54,778 nt of DNA from an uncultured Alistipes sp. (GTDB lineage Bacteria > Bacteroidota > Bacteroidia > Bacteroidales > Rikenellaceae), in contig CAAGGR010000006.1 of assembly GCA_900769445.1 (NCBI GenBank), positions 1 through 54,778 of the forward strand, given 5' to 3'. The translations under genes and the position numbers were made by a program. Below the pieces are notes generated by a model. That model searched no databases. It saw nothing but the letters and a program-made list of their open reading frames with translations, and had not been told where the DNA came from. Each line of letters opens with the position of its first letter. Position 1 is the first letter of the stretch. This document shows, in pieces, positions 32,347 to 41,123 of the stretch.

Positions 32347-32473
32347 CTGTAAAGTTATATGCTGTGGCTATTTTGAGGCTACTCGCAGTTTGGAAAAGCG
32401 GAGTTTACTAAGCGTAAATGAGCATTTTCCAAACAAGGTAGACGCCAAAAGAGCCGAGCAGATAATTTTACAG
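32347..32473 (+). repeat. Family B palindromic repeat, single dispersed copy
   Basis: The core (32371-32450, 80 bp) has the same internal segments as the array at 9521-10029 (GCGGAGTTTAC, CGTAAATGAGCATTTT, AGACGCCAAAA), but its inner stem is GTTTGGAAAAGC (32388-32399) with GCATTTTCCAAAC (32422-32434) instead of CTGAAAAAGC with GCATTTTTCAG. The outer arms, from CTGTAAAG (32347-32354) to its partner ending at 32473, are also self-complementary but unrelated in sequence to the arms of array unit 4. Total length is 127 bp, the same as array unit 4 with its arms. It lies between the convergent rubrerythrin and Sel1 genes. Confidence 0.88.
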
Positions 32474-32482
32474 AACAAGAAA

Positions 32483-33172
32483 TTATACCATTAGACCTTC
32501 AAGGTCGTGCAAAGCATTAATCGCGTCAGCATATCCATCAGTGGCAGCTTTGCTGTACCAAAGGCGGGCAGCCTCAACGTCGCGCTCAACACCCTTAGCC
32601 TGCTCGTAGCAGCTACCTACAACAAACATGGCGTAGTCGTCCTCCTCCTTATTTGCAGCCTGCAGGAAGTGGCGGAAGGCCTCTTTAGCATCGCGATTAA
32701 CACCAAGGCCTGCATCGTAGCAACGACCAAGTGCTACTTGTGCTGGGGTATAGTCTTTCTCGGCAGAGTCTTTATAGTATTTAGCTGCGAGGTCGTAGTT
32801 CTGCTCTACGCCATTACCATTAAAGTAGCACTCGCCAGTAGCAAACTGAGCCTTAGCGCATCCTGAGCGGGCGCCAGCACGATACCACATAAAGGCCTCG
32901 CGCTCACTGGCAACCACGCCATCACCTTTGACGTAGCAGTTACCCATAACATACTGCGCAGGGCCATAACCCTGAACAGCAGCATCGAAGATAAGCAATG
33001 CTGCCTTATCTACATCCTTCTTAACGCCTTCGCCATGAAGGTAGAGCAAGCCCAATTTATATTCAGCCTCCACACAGCCAGCATCTGCGGCCTCATGAAG
33101 ATATCTTAATGCAGACTTATAATCGCCCTGCTCAAGGCTGGCACAACCCTTGTTATACAACTCGTTCATCAT
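32483..33172 (-). CDS. Sel1-like (tetratricopeptide-type) repeat protein
   Basis: 229 residues from the ATG at 33172. It consists almost wholly of Sel1 repeats: a TPR-like opening (LYNKGCASLEQGDYKSALRYL), then about five repeats of 36 residues with the pattern A..LG.LY..G.GV..D...A...Y..AA..G (for example AEYKLGLLYLHGEGVKKD and AQVALGRCYDAGLGVNRD). There is no signal peptide, so it is probably a cytoplasmic protein-protein interaction scaffold. The target cannot be predicted. It is a single gene, divergent from galE; a minus-strand TACCTTTG at 33227-33220 is a probable -7 box. Confidence 0.9.
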   Translation of the reverse strand: MMNELYNKGCASLEQGDYKSALRYLHEAADAGCVEAEYKLGLLYLHGEGVKKDVDKAALLIFDAAVQGYGPAQYVMGNCYVKGDGVVASEREAFMWYRAGARSGCAKAQFATGECYFNGNGVEQNYDLAAKYYKDSAEKDYTPAQVALGRCYDAGLGVNRDAKEAFRHFLQAANKEEDDYAMFVVGSCYEQAKGVERDVEAARLWYSKAATDGYADAINALHDLEGLMV

Positions 33173-33332
33173 AGTCAATCATTACTAAAAAATATGCGCT
33201 AATCGCATCTACACATCCACAAAGGTACGAATAATCCGCTGAAATACCATATATTATAGGCAAAAAGTATACTATTTTTGCTATATATTCATAAAATGGA
33301 GCAAAGAGAACAATGATACCAATAAAAAATAG

Positions 33333-33340
33333 TATATTTG
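33333..33340 (+). promoter_or_regulatory. Probable -7 box for galE
   Basis: TATATTTG, an exact -7 consensus, about 25 bases before the galE ATG. No clear -33 box is seen. Confidence 0.45.
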
Positions 33341-33365
33341 TGAGTTGATATTAAAAGATGAAAGT

Positions 33366-34394
33366 ATGAATAAGAGATGTGTACTTGTTACGGGTGGCGC
33401 GGGATATATTGGTTCACACACAACCGTAGAACTTATCGAGGCTGGATATGAGGTTATCGTGGTGGATAACTTCTCGAATAGCGACTCTTCATCGTTGGAG
33501 GGCGTAGCCAAGATTACGGGCGTAAGGCCAACTTTTATCGAGGGAGACTGCTGCGATAAGGAGTTTATGCGCGGTGTCTTTGAGCGTTACGACTTCGACT
33601 CTGTGATTCACTTCGCAGCATATAAGGCTGTGGGCGAGTCTGTTGCCGAGCCAATGAAGTACTACCGAAACAACATTGTCTCGTTTGTAACCATTCTTGA
33701 GCTTATGGCAGAGTATGGTCGACACAACATATTGTTCTCCTCATCAGCAACGGTATATGGCGATGCCGAGGTACTCCCAGTAACGGAGCAAACACCACGC
33801 AAGCCTGCAACATCGCCATATGGTAACACTAAGCAGATGGCAGAGGATATTTTACGCGACATGGTGGCTGCGACAGAGCATCTTAACGGTATAGCTCTCC
33901 GCTACTTCAACCCCATCGGAGCACACCCATCAGCACTCATAGGCGAGCTTCCTCGCGGTGTACCAAACAACCTTGTACCATATGTTACACAGACAGCAGC
34001 GGGCATACGCGAGTGTTTGAGCATCTTTGGCGACGACTACTCCACCCCTGATGGCTCATGCCTACGCGACTACATCGATATTGTTGACCTTGCCCGCGCG
34101 CACGTGGTGGCCATTGCTCGCATGGCCGAGGGTAGAAATAAGGAGCGCTACGAGGTATTCAACGTTGGCACTGGCTCTCCAGTATCGGTATTTGAACTTG
34201 TACAGGGCTTCGAGAAGGCAAACAACCTCAAACTCAACTACAAGGTTGCACCACGTCGTGCAGGCGATGTGATGGCGGTATGGGCAGACACCACCCTTGC
34301 CAACAACGAGCTTGGCTGGCGAGCAGAGCGAGAACTCAGCGACACGCTAAAGTCGGCGTGGGCATGGGAGAAAAATGTACGCGAAATTGAATAA
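33366..34394 (+). CDS. galE: UDP-glucose 4-epimerase
   Basis: Interconverts UDP-glucose and UDP-galactose. 342 residues from the ATG at 33366, typical length. The NAD-binding motif is TGGAGYIGSHT, followed by VVDNFSNS. The catalytic Tyr-x3-Lys is in SPYGNTKQMAED, with upstream Ser in LFSSSATVYG. The later motifs LRYFNPIGAHPS and YIDIVDLARAHV are GalE signatures. It leads a run of four plus-strand genes, although the next three are functionally unrelated. The in-frame TTG at 33345 is not needed as a start. Confidence 0.95.
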   Translation: MNKRCVLVTGGAGYIGSHTTVELIEAGYEVIVVDNFSNSDSSSLEGVAKITGVRPTFIEGDCCDKEFMRGVFERYDFDSVIHFAAYKAVGESVAEPMKYYRNNIVSFVTILELMAEYGRHNILFSSSATVYGDAEVLPVTEQTPRKPATSPYGNTKQMAEDILRDMVAATEHLNGIALRYFNPIGAHPSALIGELPRGVPNNLVPYVTQTAAGIRECLSIFGDDYSTPDGSCLRDYIDIVDLARAHVVAIARMAEGRNKERYEVFNVGTGSPVSVFELVQGFEKANNLKLNYKVAPRRAGDVMAVWADTTLANNELGWRAERELSDTLKSAWAWEKNVREIE

Positions 34395-34437
34395 TAACCT
34401 GCTATACAAAGCGTTATAATAGAGATAATATTAGGAT

Positions 34438-35064
34438 ATGAAAAGATTAGCTATATTTTTGCTACTTATGCTGGTTGTGATACCAACAGCTGAGGCTAAG
34501 CGTCGCGAAACAGCAGAGGAGATTGAGCGCAAGACACGCAAGTATGAGGGTTGGGAGCAGAGCGTATCTGGACGCTTTGCGCTAATATTCTACGATGCGA
34601 AGTATATGCATATCACTGGCGAGCCAGCACAGCGCACATATAGTAGTAAGGCACATATTGGCGGCAGCTTCACATATGGTGGAGGCTACCTCATCAACAA
34701 CCACTGGCGCATAGGTGCCGAGATAGGTATTCAGCCACAATTTAACTATACCGTAATGCCTGTATATGCTACCGCACACTACTTCTACGGCACACGCAAA
34801 AATTGCTTGTTCAACTTTGTGAATGTGGGTACTAACGTACTCTTTAACAAGGGTATGCGCTTTGGTGGTATCTATGCTGGCGGTATAGGTTTCCGCTTCC
34901 AGGGCATGGATAGCTACAACAAGATTGACCTAATGCTTGGCTATCAGCTTTTGCAGACGTCGCCACGCCCAACCATTAAAGAGCCATATGCCTTTGACTC
35001 GAAGGATGTGAAGCTACGCGGCACAAACCAGTCGGTATTTATTGGTCTAAGTTATTCATTTTAG
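34438..35064 (+). CDS. Predicted outer-membrane beta-barrel protein
   Basis: 208 residues with a signal peptide (MKRLAIFLLLMLVVIPTAEA). After a charged segment (KRRETAEEIERKTRKYEGW), the chain has alternating strands rich in Gly, Tyr and Phe (HIGGSFTYGGGYLINNHWRI, FGGIYAGGIGFRFQGMDSYN) and ends SYSF with a terminal Phe, as in outer-membrane barrels. No known family motif is recognised. It sits 43 bases after galE and 10 bases before the mscS gene, so it is probably cotranscribed with both. Confidence 0.75.
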   Translation: MKRLAIFLLLMLVVIPTAEAKRRETAEEIERKTRKYEGWEQSVSGRFALIFYDAKYMHITGEPAQRTYSSKAHIGGSFTYGGGYLINNHWRIGAEIGIQPQFNYTVMPVYATAHYFYGTRKNCLFNFVNVGTNVLFNKGMRFGGIYAGGIGFRFQGMDSYNKIDLMLGYQLLQTSPRPTIKEPYAFDSKDVKLRGTNQSVFIGLSYSF

Positions 35065-35074
35065 GTAGGTTGCG

Positions 35075-36298
35075 ATGTTTAGCGAGAGTATTAAAACGGA
35101 GGTATACGAGCGCCTGTTGAAGTGGGGACTTAGCACCCACGCGGCAGGGACTTTGGATGGCGTAGTAGTAATGGTCTACTTACTACTGCTTCTCCTTGTG
35201 ATAAACCTTCTGTTTCGTTGGGGCGTAATACGCACAACCAATTGGGTGGTAAACCGCACAAAGGTCGAGTGGGACAACATTCTATTTGGCGACAAGGTGT
35301 TAAAGCGTCTCTGTGGCATTGTAACCCCAATTGTTATCAACCTCTTGCTACCAATAGCGGTATCGGCACTAAACATCAAATCGGAGTGGGTGATATCGGC
35401 ATTAGAGAGGGGCGTGGAGATATATGTAGTCATCGCCTTTGCGCTCTTTATGAACACGCTCTTTAAGGCGGTATTCTCGATTATGGTACACCGCCCTGCA
35501 TGGCAGGGTAAGCCATTAGATGGTCTACTACAAATTGTGCAGGTAATAATAACCCTCGTAGCAGGAATACTTATCGTATCAATCCTTATCCAGCGCTCTC
35601 CAACGGGTCTTCTCACAGGTTTGGGTGCTTCGGCAGCAGTTATATCGTTTATCTTTAAGGATACACTGCTCGGTCTTGTTGCAGGGGTGCAGCTATCGGC
35701 AAATAATATGCTTAAGGTAGGCGACTGGATTGAGATGCCAAGTCGCGGTATCGATGGCACGGTAATAGAGGTGTCGCTAACTACTATTAAGGTGCGCAGC
35801 TGGGATAACACCATCCAAACAATCGCGCCCTATCTACTTATTAGTGAGCCATTTTCAAACTGGCAGGCTATGCGCGACACAGGAGGTCGTCGCGTAAAGC
35901 GTTCGCTAAATGTCGATATGAACACTGTGCAGTTTATCGATGAGGAGGCTATCGCAAAACTTAACGAGAACGAGTTCATAGCAAAGCTCCTCTCAGGCAT
36001 TAACACCAAGAGTGCCGAGGGCGAGCAGCTAACAAACCTCGACCTCTACATGCGCGCTATAAACCGCTATATAGACCTTCATCCGCGCGTAAACCACACT
36101 ATGATAGCAATGGTGCGTCAGCTTCAGCCAAACGAGTGGGGTCTGCCTATCGAGTTATACTTCTTCTCGGCAGATGTCAACTGGGTACCATACGAGCATC
36201 TTCAGGCAGAGGTTATATCGCGCATCATAGCCCTTGCGCCACACTTTAACATTAAGCTATACCAAGCCCCATCGGGTCAAGACTTCAAAATTAGATAG
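35075..36298 (+). CDS. MscS-family mechanosensitive channel (YbdG-like)
   Basis: 407 residues. Three to five hydrophobic segments occupy about 25-200. The MscS pore helix and beta domain are clear: LLTGLGASAAVISFIFKDTL, then LSANNMLKVGDWIEMPS and GTVIEVSLTTIKVRSWDN. The C-terminal domain is longer than in small MscS and resembles E. coli YbdG (about 415 residues), with INRYIDLHP..NHTMIAMVRQLQP.EWGLPIELYFFS. It acts in the inner membrane as an osmotic release valve. It starts 10 bases after the barrel protein gene and ends 5 bases before rmuC. Confidence 0.92.
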   Translation: MFSESIKTEVYERLLKWGLSTHAAGTLDGVVVMVYLLLLLLVINLLFRWGVIRTTNWVVNRTKVEWDNILFGDKVLKRLCGIVTPIVINLLLPIAVSALNIKSEWVISALERGVEIYVVIAFALFMNTLFKAVFSIMVHRPAWQGKPLDGLLQIVQVIITLVAGILIVSILIQRSPTGLLTGLGASAAVISFIFKDTLLGLVAGVQLSANNMLKVGDWIEMPSRGIDGTVIEVSLTTIKVRSWDNTIQTIAPYLLISEPFSNWQAMRDTGGRRVKRSLNVDMNTVQFIDEEAIAKLNENEFIAKLLSGINTKSAEGEQLTNLDLYMRAINRYIDLHPRVNHTMIAMVRQLQPNEWGLPIELYFFSADVNWVPYEHLQAEVISRIIALAPHFNIKLYQAPSGQDFKIR

Positions 36299-36303
36299 AT
36301 GAT

Positions 36304-37689
36304 ATGGGAACATATATTGTAGCCGCGATTGTTGTCGTGGCAGTATTTGTCATAGGTTACACTATAGGTCGCAGAATCCAAAACGAGCAGCTGCAACAGA
36401 GGCTACAAGCACTTATTGTGGAGCGCGATGTGCTATGTAGCAAGGCTGAGGATATCAAAGCTACCTACCAGCAGCAGATGGCACAGACAAAGGAGTACTC
36501 TGAGCGTCTCGTTGCAGAGCTTAAGGAGATGAATGCCAAGCAGGTGGAGAGCCAGATGGCGATGATACGCGAGCAGATGCAGGCGACCTCGGAGAGCGTT
36601 CTTAAGGCGCGACAAGAGGAGCTTGGCGAACGCAACTTGGAGCAGGTGGCAAAGATTGTAGACCCTATAAACCTCAGCCTTAAGCTTATGCGCGAGGCCT
36701 TGGACAGCACGAAGCGCGAACATAGCGACTCGATGACACGTCTCGATGCCACTATTGAGGCAAATATGCGCAATAGCAAGGAGTTGGGAGAGACTGCTGA
36801 CCGCCTTACCCGCGCTCTGCTTGGTAGCGTTAAGGTGCAGGGCAACTTTGGCGAGTTAAAGCTAAAGCAACTCCTCGACGATCTCGGCTTAGAGGAGAAC
36901 TCACAATACACCACACAGCAGGGCTTGGCAGATAGGTCGGGCAAGAGCCTCCGAAGTGCTGACGATAGGAGAATGATTCCCGACTTTATCCTTCACTTCC
37001 CCAACAACCGCGATGTTATTGTGGACTCGAAGGTGAGCCTACAGGCATACGAGCAGTATGTAAATGCTGAGAGCGAGATGGAGCGCGAGATAGCTCTCAA
37101 ACAACATATAGCCAGTGTGCGCGACCATGTCCGCTCCCTCGCTTCTAAGGACTACAGCAAGTACCTCGACACGAACTACACGAAGCTCAACTTCGTATTT
37201 ATGTATATGTTCAACGAGGGGGCGCTCAACCTCGCCCTTCTCAACGACACAGCCCTATGGCGCGATGCCTACGATATGGGTGTGCTTATTATGGGGCCGC
37301 AGACTATGTATATGAATCTCCGCGTATTGGAGCTTATGTGGACACAGAGCCGACAGCTACACTATCAGGAGAAGATCGTTAAGGAGGCAGAGACCATGAT
37401 TGAGCGCGTACAGCTCTTTGCCGAGCGTTTCGAGGCTGTAGAGGAGAGCTTTGCAGATACACTCAAGCGCTTCGAGAGCCTCAAGATACTTACCGCAGAG
37501 CGTGGCTCAAGCATCATCACCTCGGCTCGCCATATTATCTCCTATGGCGTCAAAGAGGAGAAGCGCAAGCGCAGTCTTATGACCGTATATGTCGAAGATG
37601 AAGAGGAGACTATGATTGGTGAACTGGCAGAAAATAGTGAGTCTATGCGCCAAATTTTAGTGAGCGACGAAAATTCTGAAAAAAAATAA
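36304..37689 (+). CDS. rmuC: DNA recombination protein RmuC
   Basis: 461 residues. An N-terminal membrane anchor (about 4-22) is followed by a long coiled coil (about 25-180) and the RmuC nuclease-like domain. Family motifs visible are LGSVKVQGNFGELKLKQLLDDLGL, IPDFILHFPNNRDVIVDSKVSLQAY, FVFMYMFNEGALNLAL and GVLIMGPQTMYMNLR. RmuC limits recombination between inverted repeats in E. coli and acts in antiphage defence in some contexts; here only the family is supported. It is last in the galE-barrel-mscS-rmuC run. The tail is acidic (EDEEETMIGELAE). Confidence 0.93.
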   Translation: MGTYIVAAIVVVAVFVIGYTIGRRIQNEQLQQRLQALIVERDVLCSKAEDIKATYQQQMAQTKEYSERLVAELKEMNAKQVESQMAMIREQMQATSESVLKARQEELGERNLEQVAKIVDPINLSLKLMREALDSTKREHSDSMTRLDATIEANMRNSKELGETADRLTRALLGSVKVQGNFGELKLKQLLDDLGLEENSQYTTQQGLADRSGKSLRSADDRRMIPDFILHFPNNRDVIVDSKVSLQAYEQYVNAESEMEREIALKQHIASVRDHVRSLASKDYSKYLDTNYTKLNFVFMYMFNEGALNLALLNDTALWRDAYDMGVLIMGPQTMYMNLRVLELMWTQSRQLHYQEKIVKEAETMIERVQLFAERFEAVEESFADTLKRFESLKILTAERGSSIITSARHIISYGVKEEKRKRSLMTVYVEDEEETMIGELAENSESMRQILVSDENSEKK

Positions 37690-37854
37690 TAAAAATATTT
37701 TTGACTATATTTATCTCGTATTTTCTCAAAACACAAAAATCTAAACCATTGACTGTTATTTAGATAGTAAAACTTTGAAATCACCTATAAAATAGGCTAA
37801 TGCATATATTGTTCTGCATATAACTTTTGCTTATAGCGCCATAAATATTTTTTG

Positions 37855-37886
37855 TTTGGAATATTGATTTTATCGTTTTATATTTG
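37855..37886 (+). promoter_or_regulatory. Orphan promoter upstream of a candidate small RNA
   Basis: TTTG (37855-37858), a 20-base gap, then TATATTTG (37879-37886): the best -33/-7 match in the window. No reading frame of useful length follows before the hairpin at 38059. The segment 37690-37854 before it is AT-rich and holds nothing else I can name. Confidence 0.7.
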
Positions 37887-37892
37887 CACCAG

Positions 37893-38098
37893 AAACAAGA
37901 TGATAAGGCGATAAAAAGTTATCATCTAAGTTGACAGAAGTGTAACAGTTTTAATGTGTTAGATAATATAATAGTGGTTGAGTTAATAATAAAAGGAGTG
38001 TATATGTAAGCGTAAAAATTTAGTAGTGTAAAAAGTTAATAATTGTTTGTGTCCGTGAGGGCTGTCTATTGGCAACATTAGGCAGCCCGAACATTTTA
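37893..38098 (+). ncRNA. Candidate small structured RNA of about 200 nt
   Basis: A strong promoter starts transcription near 37893. Close to the predicted 5' end a perfect 9-bp hairpin is visible: AGATGATAA (37898-37906) with TTATCATCT (37919-37927). The middle is AT-rich with no stable frame; the only SD-like site (AAGGAG) precedes ATGTAA, a start followed directly by a stop. The 3' end is a hairpin, GGGCTGTCT (38059-38067) with AGGCAGCCC (38080-38088), followed by GAACATTTT. The intact promoter-to-terminator unit without a gene supports an RNA. The family is not recognised. It could also be a decayed short gene. Confidence 0.55.
38059..38098 (+). terminator. Terminator of the candidate small RNA
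   Basis: A 9-bp stem (38059-38067 with 38080-38088, one G-T pair), then GAACATTTTATATA. Because the next gene (comF) converges, it could also stop comF transcription. Confidence 0.6.
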
Positions 38099-38140
38099 TA
38101 TAGGGGCTATTACACCTATGATATCTTCGCGAAATATCGG

Positions 38141-38857
38141 TTAGAGAAGTCTTTTATCGCGCGGTGTAGCAAGCGAGGCGATAGAGATGCGGCAATCTGG
38201 CACAAGAGCCGAGATGGCTACAATACACGAAGAGATAGTAGCGCCCGTGGTTAGCACATCGTCAACAATTAGGATATGCTTACCTCGTAGGCGCTCGGGG
38301 TTGCGGAGCGAGAATATATGCTCCACATTTTGCCAGCGCAGAGTGCCACTCTTAGTGGTCTGCGAAGGGTTATTTACAATACGTTTTATCGAGCGATTGT
38401 CAATCTTAACTCCTAACTCGCGCGATATCCCCTTAGCCACATAGTAGGACTGATTATAGCCACGCTTAATTCGCTTTATAGGATGCAGCGGTATCGGCAC
38501 AACAGAATCGATATCATCATAGCCGCCCGACTCACGTAGCACTGCGCCATACCAACGACCCATATTATAGGCGAGTTTCCACTGACCACGATACTTACAG
38601 CGGTGGACAACCTCACGCCACATAGGGTCGACGTCGTAGAAATAGAGTGCCGAGGCGCGATGGATAGGGGCAAAGGCACTAAAGCGCTCCTTAATAGGGT
38701 TATCTTCCTCAAGATAGTAGTTTGTAAGGGGTATTGAGATTCTACATTTTGTGCAAATACGAGATCCCCTATCCTCGGCATGACCACCGCATATCATGCA
38801 CCCATCTCCTAAAACAAGGGTACGAAAGGCTCGAAGAATACTACCAGCTATCGACAT
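38141..38857 (-). CDS. comF: ComF-family phosphoribosyltransferase
   Basis: 238 residues from the ATG at 38857. An N-terminal zinc finger (CMICGG, then CTKC) is followed by SALYFYD..WREVVHRCKYRG and a phosphoribosyltransferase domain with VPIPLHPIKRIKRGYNQSYYVAKG and the PRPP loop ILIVDDVLTTGATI. Family members are linked to DNA uptake and replication-fork functions. It overlaps the 3' end of priA by 17 bases, a common pairing of comF with priA. The frame could begin nine bases earlier at a TTG, which is less likely. Confidence 0.93.
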   Translation of the reverse strand: MSIAGSILRAFRTLVLGDGCMICGGHAEDRGSRICTKCRISIPLTNYYLEEDNPIKERFSAFAPIHRASALYFYDVDPMWREVVHRCKYRGQWKLAYNMGRWYGAVLRESGGYDDIDSVVPIPLHPIKRIKRGYNQSYYVAKGISRELGVKIDNRSIKRIVNNPSQTTKSGTLRWQNVEHIFSLRNPERLRGKHILIVDDVLTTGATISSCIVAISALVPDCRISIASLATPRDKRLL

Positions 38858-41093
38858 CGACAACAATTTTTACGCCCTTATACTCCTTATTCTCCGCAGT
38901 CTGCTTAAGAACATCTGAAATCATACTGCGCGCACGCTGCATAGATGCTCCGACCTCAATTTTTAGCAATATCTCCGAGCGATGCTCACCACGCAATATC
39001 TCCAAAGCCGAAGATACAGGTCCCATAACACGACGACCAAACTTCTGGCGCATAAGTCCCGCCACAAAGTGCGATGTGTGGCGTAGTAGGTCATAATCCT
39101 CGCATCGCAACAATAGACGCACCAGATGCGAGTATGGAGGGTAGCCAAAATTCTTACGCTCGGCAAGCTCCACGCGCGCCATACCATGATAGTCGCCCGA
39201 AGCAACAAACTGAATTACAGGATGCTTCGGTTGTGCTGTCTGGATGATAACACGACCTCTGTCGTTATGTCTACCCGCACGTCCTGCCACCTGCATCATA
39301 AGCTGAAAGGCTCGCTCCGAAGCCCTGAAGTCGGGTGCCGACAACAGATTATCGGCATTGAGGATACCTACCGTAGCAACGCCCTCAAAATCAAAGCCCT
39401 TGGTTACAATCTGAGTACCTACCAAGATATCTGTTTCGCGCGACTCGAAGCGCTCAACAATAGCCTTGAAGGCTCGCTCCGAGGTAGATGTATCGCCATC
39501 CAAGCGGTCTACACGCGCCTCGGGAAAGAGTCGCGAAATCTCCTCTACAGCCTTCTCCGTACCGAAGCCCATAAGTGCCAAATCCTGCACCTCACAATTA
39601 GGACATTGGTTAGGGGTTGGAATATTATATCCGCAATAGTGGCACTCCATTCGCGAGGTAGCCTTATGCTGAGTAAGCGTTACGTTGCAGTGAGGACATC
39701 GTGGCGAGTAGCCGCAGGTGCGACACTGGATATAGGGTGCGTAGCCTCGGCGGTTCTGGAACAAGATAGCCTGATCGCCACCACCCAAGGCGCGCTCAAC
39801 ATCGAGAATCAAATCACGGTTGAAGTGCGTCTTGCGCTCGCCACGCTTAACAGCACGTATAGTGTCAGAAACAACAACCTCTGGTAGCACACCATCACCC
39901 CAGCGCTCCCTGAGTTCCACATAGGCATACTTCCCCGAGAGGGCATTCATATAACTCTCCAACGATGGCGTGGCACTACCCAGCACAGCCCTCGCGCCAT
40001 AGATGCGACCCATAACAACAGCCATATCGCGCGCATTATAGCGTGGCGCCATATCGCTCTGCTTATAGTTGGCATCATGCTCCTCGTCAACAATGATAAG
40101 ACCCAGACGTGGCAGTGGCAAAAAGATAGAGGAGCGCACACCTACGATAAGTTCTCCGCCCGAGGATGCAGCCAAACGTAGGAATGTTCGACCTCGACGC
40201 AGTGGCGTAAGGCAGGAGTGGTAGGTCGTAACACGTCCTTCAAATATGCGCTCTAAGCGCTCGACAAGTTGTGATGTGATAACAATCTCTGGCACAAGCA
40301 TTAATACGCTCTCACCACGCGACAGAGCCTCAGCGATAAGGTGGATATATATCTCCGTCTTGCCCGAGCCGGTAACACCATGTAGCAGCGCCACCTTCGA
40401 CCCTCCATGTGCCTCACGAATAGCCTTTAGAGCGCCATTCTGCGCCTCTGAGAGCATCGGACAGAGGAAGCCACCACCACACTCATCACTCTTTATATCG
40501 CGCTGCTCGGTGGTGATAAGGCCCTTTTTACGCAGGGTTAAGAGTTGTTCGCTGGAGATATCAAGGAGTCGTCGTGGCACAAAGCCATCCTTATACCCAC
40601 GCTCCAAAGCGGTAGTAGCAATAATATAAAGAAGTTCTGTGCGACGTGGCGCACGACGTGAGTGGCGCACAACATACTCCGCCAAGCCCGTCTCGCTACG
40701 CAACTCCTCCGAGAGCGAGATATAACTCTCTTTAGGCACATCAAGAGTATGCTCGTCAATCTCAGCAAAGGTCGTAGCCGAAGGTTTAGCAAGCGAGGGC
40801 AGTGCCATACGCATAACCTCGCCTATAGACGACATGTAGTACTCTGCAATCCACTCCCATAGCCGCTGGGTATTGGCACTTACAAGCGGTGTGCTATATT
40901 GTCGCTTAAGAATAGGCTTTATACGCGGATAGTCAGGACGCTTATCCGTGATGCTCCACACTATACCAGTATAAAAACGACTGCTGCCAAATTGCACTAC
41001 CACAGCGTCGCCCACGCCCACACCCAACCTCTCATCCACCGAAAAGGTGTACATTGGCTGTGCCAGCGGAAGAACGACTTGTGCGTACAACAT
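38841..41093 (-). CDS. priA: Primosomal protein N' (replication restart helicase)
   Basis: A 750-residue superfamily 2 helicase that reloads the replisome at stalled forks. It shows the N-terminal 3' DNA-binding domain (YAQVVLPLAQPMYTFSVDE), Walker A LLHGVTGSGKTEIYI, the DEEH box (IIVDEEHDANYK), and the zinc-binding insertion with eight cysteines (CRTCGYSPRCPHC and CHYCGYN..NQCPNC). Late motifs VGTQIVTKGFDF and QVAGRAGRH follow. The order is yitT-like, priA, comF on one strand, with 30 bases between the first two. Confidence 0.97.
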   Translation of the reverse strand: MLYAQVVLPLAQPMYTFSVDERLGVGVGDAVVVQFGSSRFYTGIVWSITDKRPDYPRIKPILKRQYSTPLVSANTQRLWEWIAEYYMSSIGEVMRMALPSLAKPSATTFAEIDEHTLDVPKESYISLSEELRSETGLAEYVVRHSRRAPRRTELLYIIATTALERGYKDGFVPRRLLDISSEQLLTLRKKGLITTEQRDIKSDECGGGFLCPMLSEAQNGALKAIREAHGGSKVALLHGVTGSGKTEIYIHLIAEALSRGESVLMLVPEIVITSQLVERLERIFEGRVTTYHSCLTPLRRGRTFLRLAASSGGELIVGVRSSIFLPLPRLGLIIVDEEHDANYKQSDMAPRYNARDMAVVMGRIYGARAVLGSATPSLESYMNALSGKYAYVELRERWGDGVLPEVVVSDTIRAVKRGERKTHFNRDLILDVERALGGGDQAILFQNRRGYAPYIQCRTCGYSPRCPHCNVTLTQHKATSRMECHYCGYNIPTPNQCPNCEVQDLALMGFGTEKAVEEISRLFPEARVDRLDGDTSTSERAFKAIVERFESRETDILVGTQIVTKGFDFEGVATVGILNADNLLSAPDFRASERAFQLMMQVAGRAGRHNDRGRVIIQTAQPKHPVIQFVASGDYHGMARVELAERKNFGYPPYSHLVRLLLRCEDYDLLRHTSHFVAGLMRQKFGRRVMGPVSSALEILRGEHRSEILLKIEVGASMQRARSMISDVLKQTAENKEYKGVKIVVDVDSW

Positions 41094-41123
41094 CGCAGCA
41101 GTCTATATTAGTAAGATGCTCTA

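Noticed and set aside
38015..38030. Short coding gene inside the candidate small RNA, from the SD-like AAGGAG and ATG
   Set aside because: The ATG is followed at once by TAA. Bacteroidetes rarely use SD sequences, and no other frame of useful length is present.
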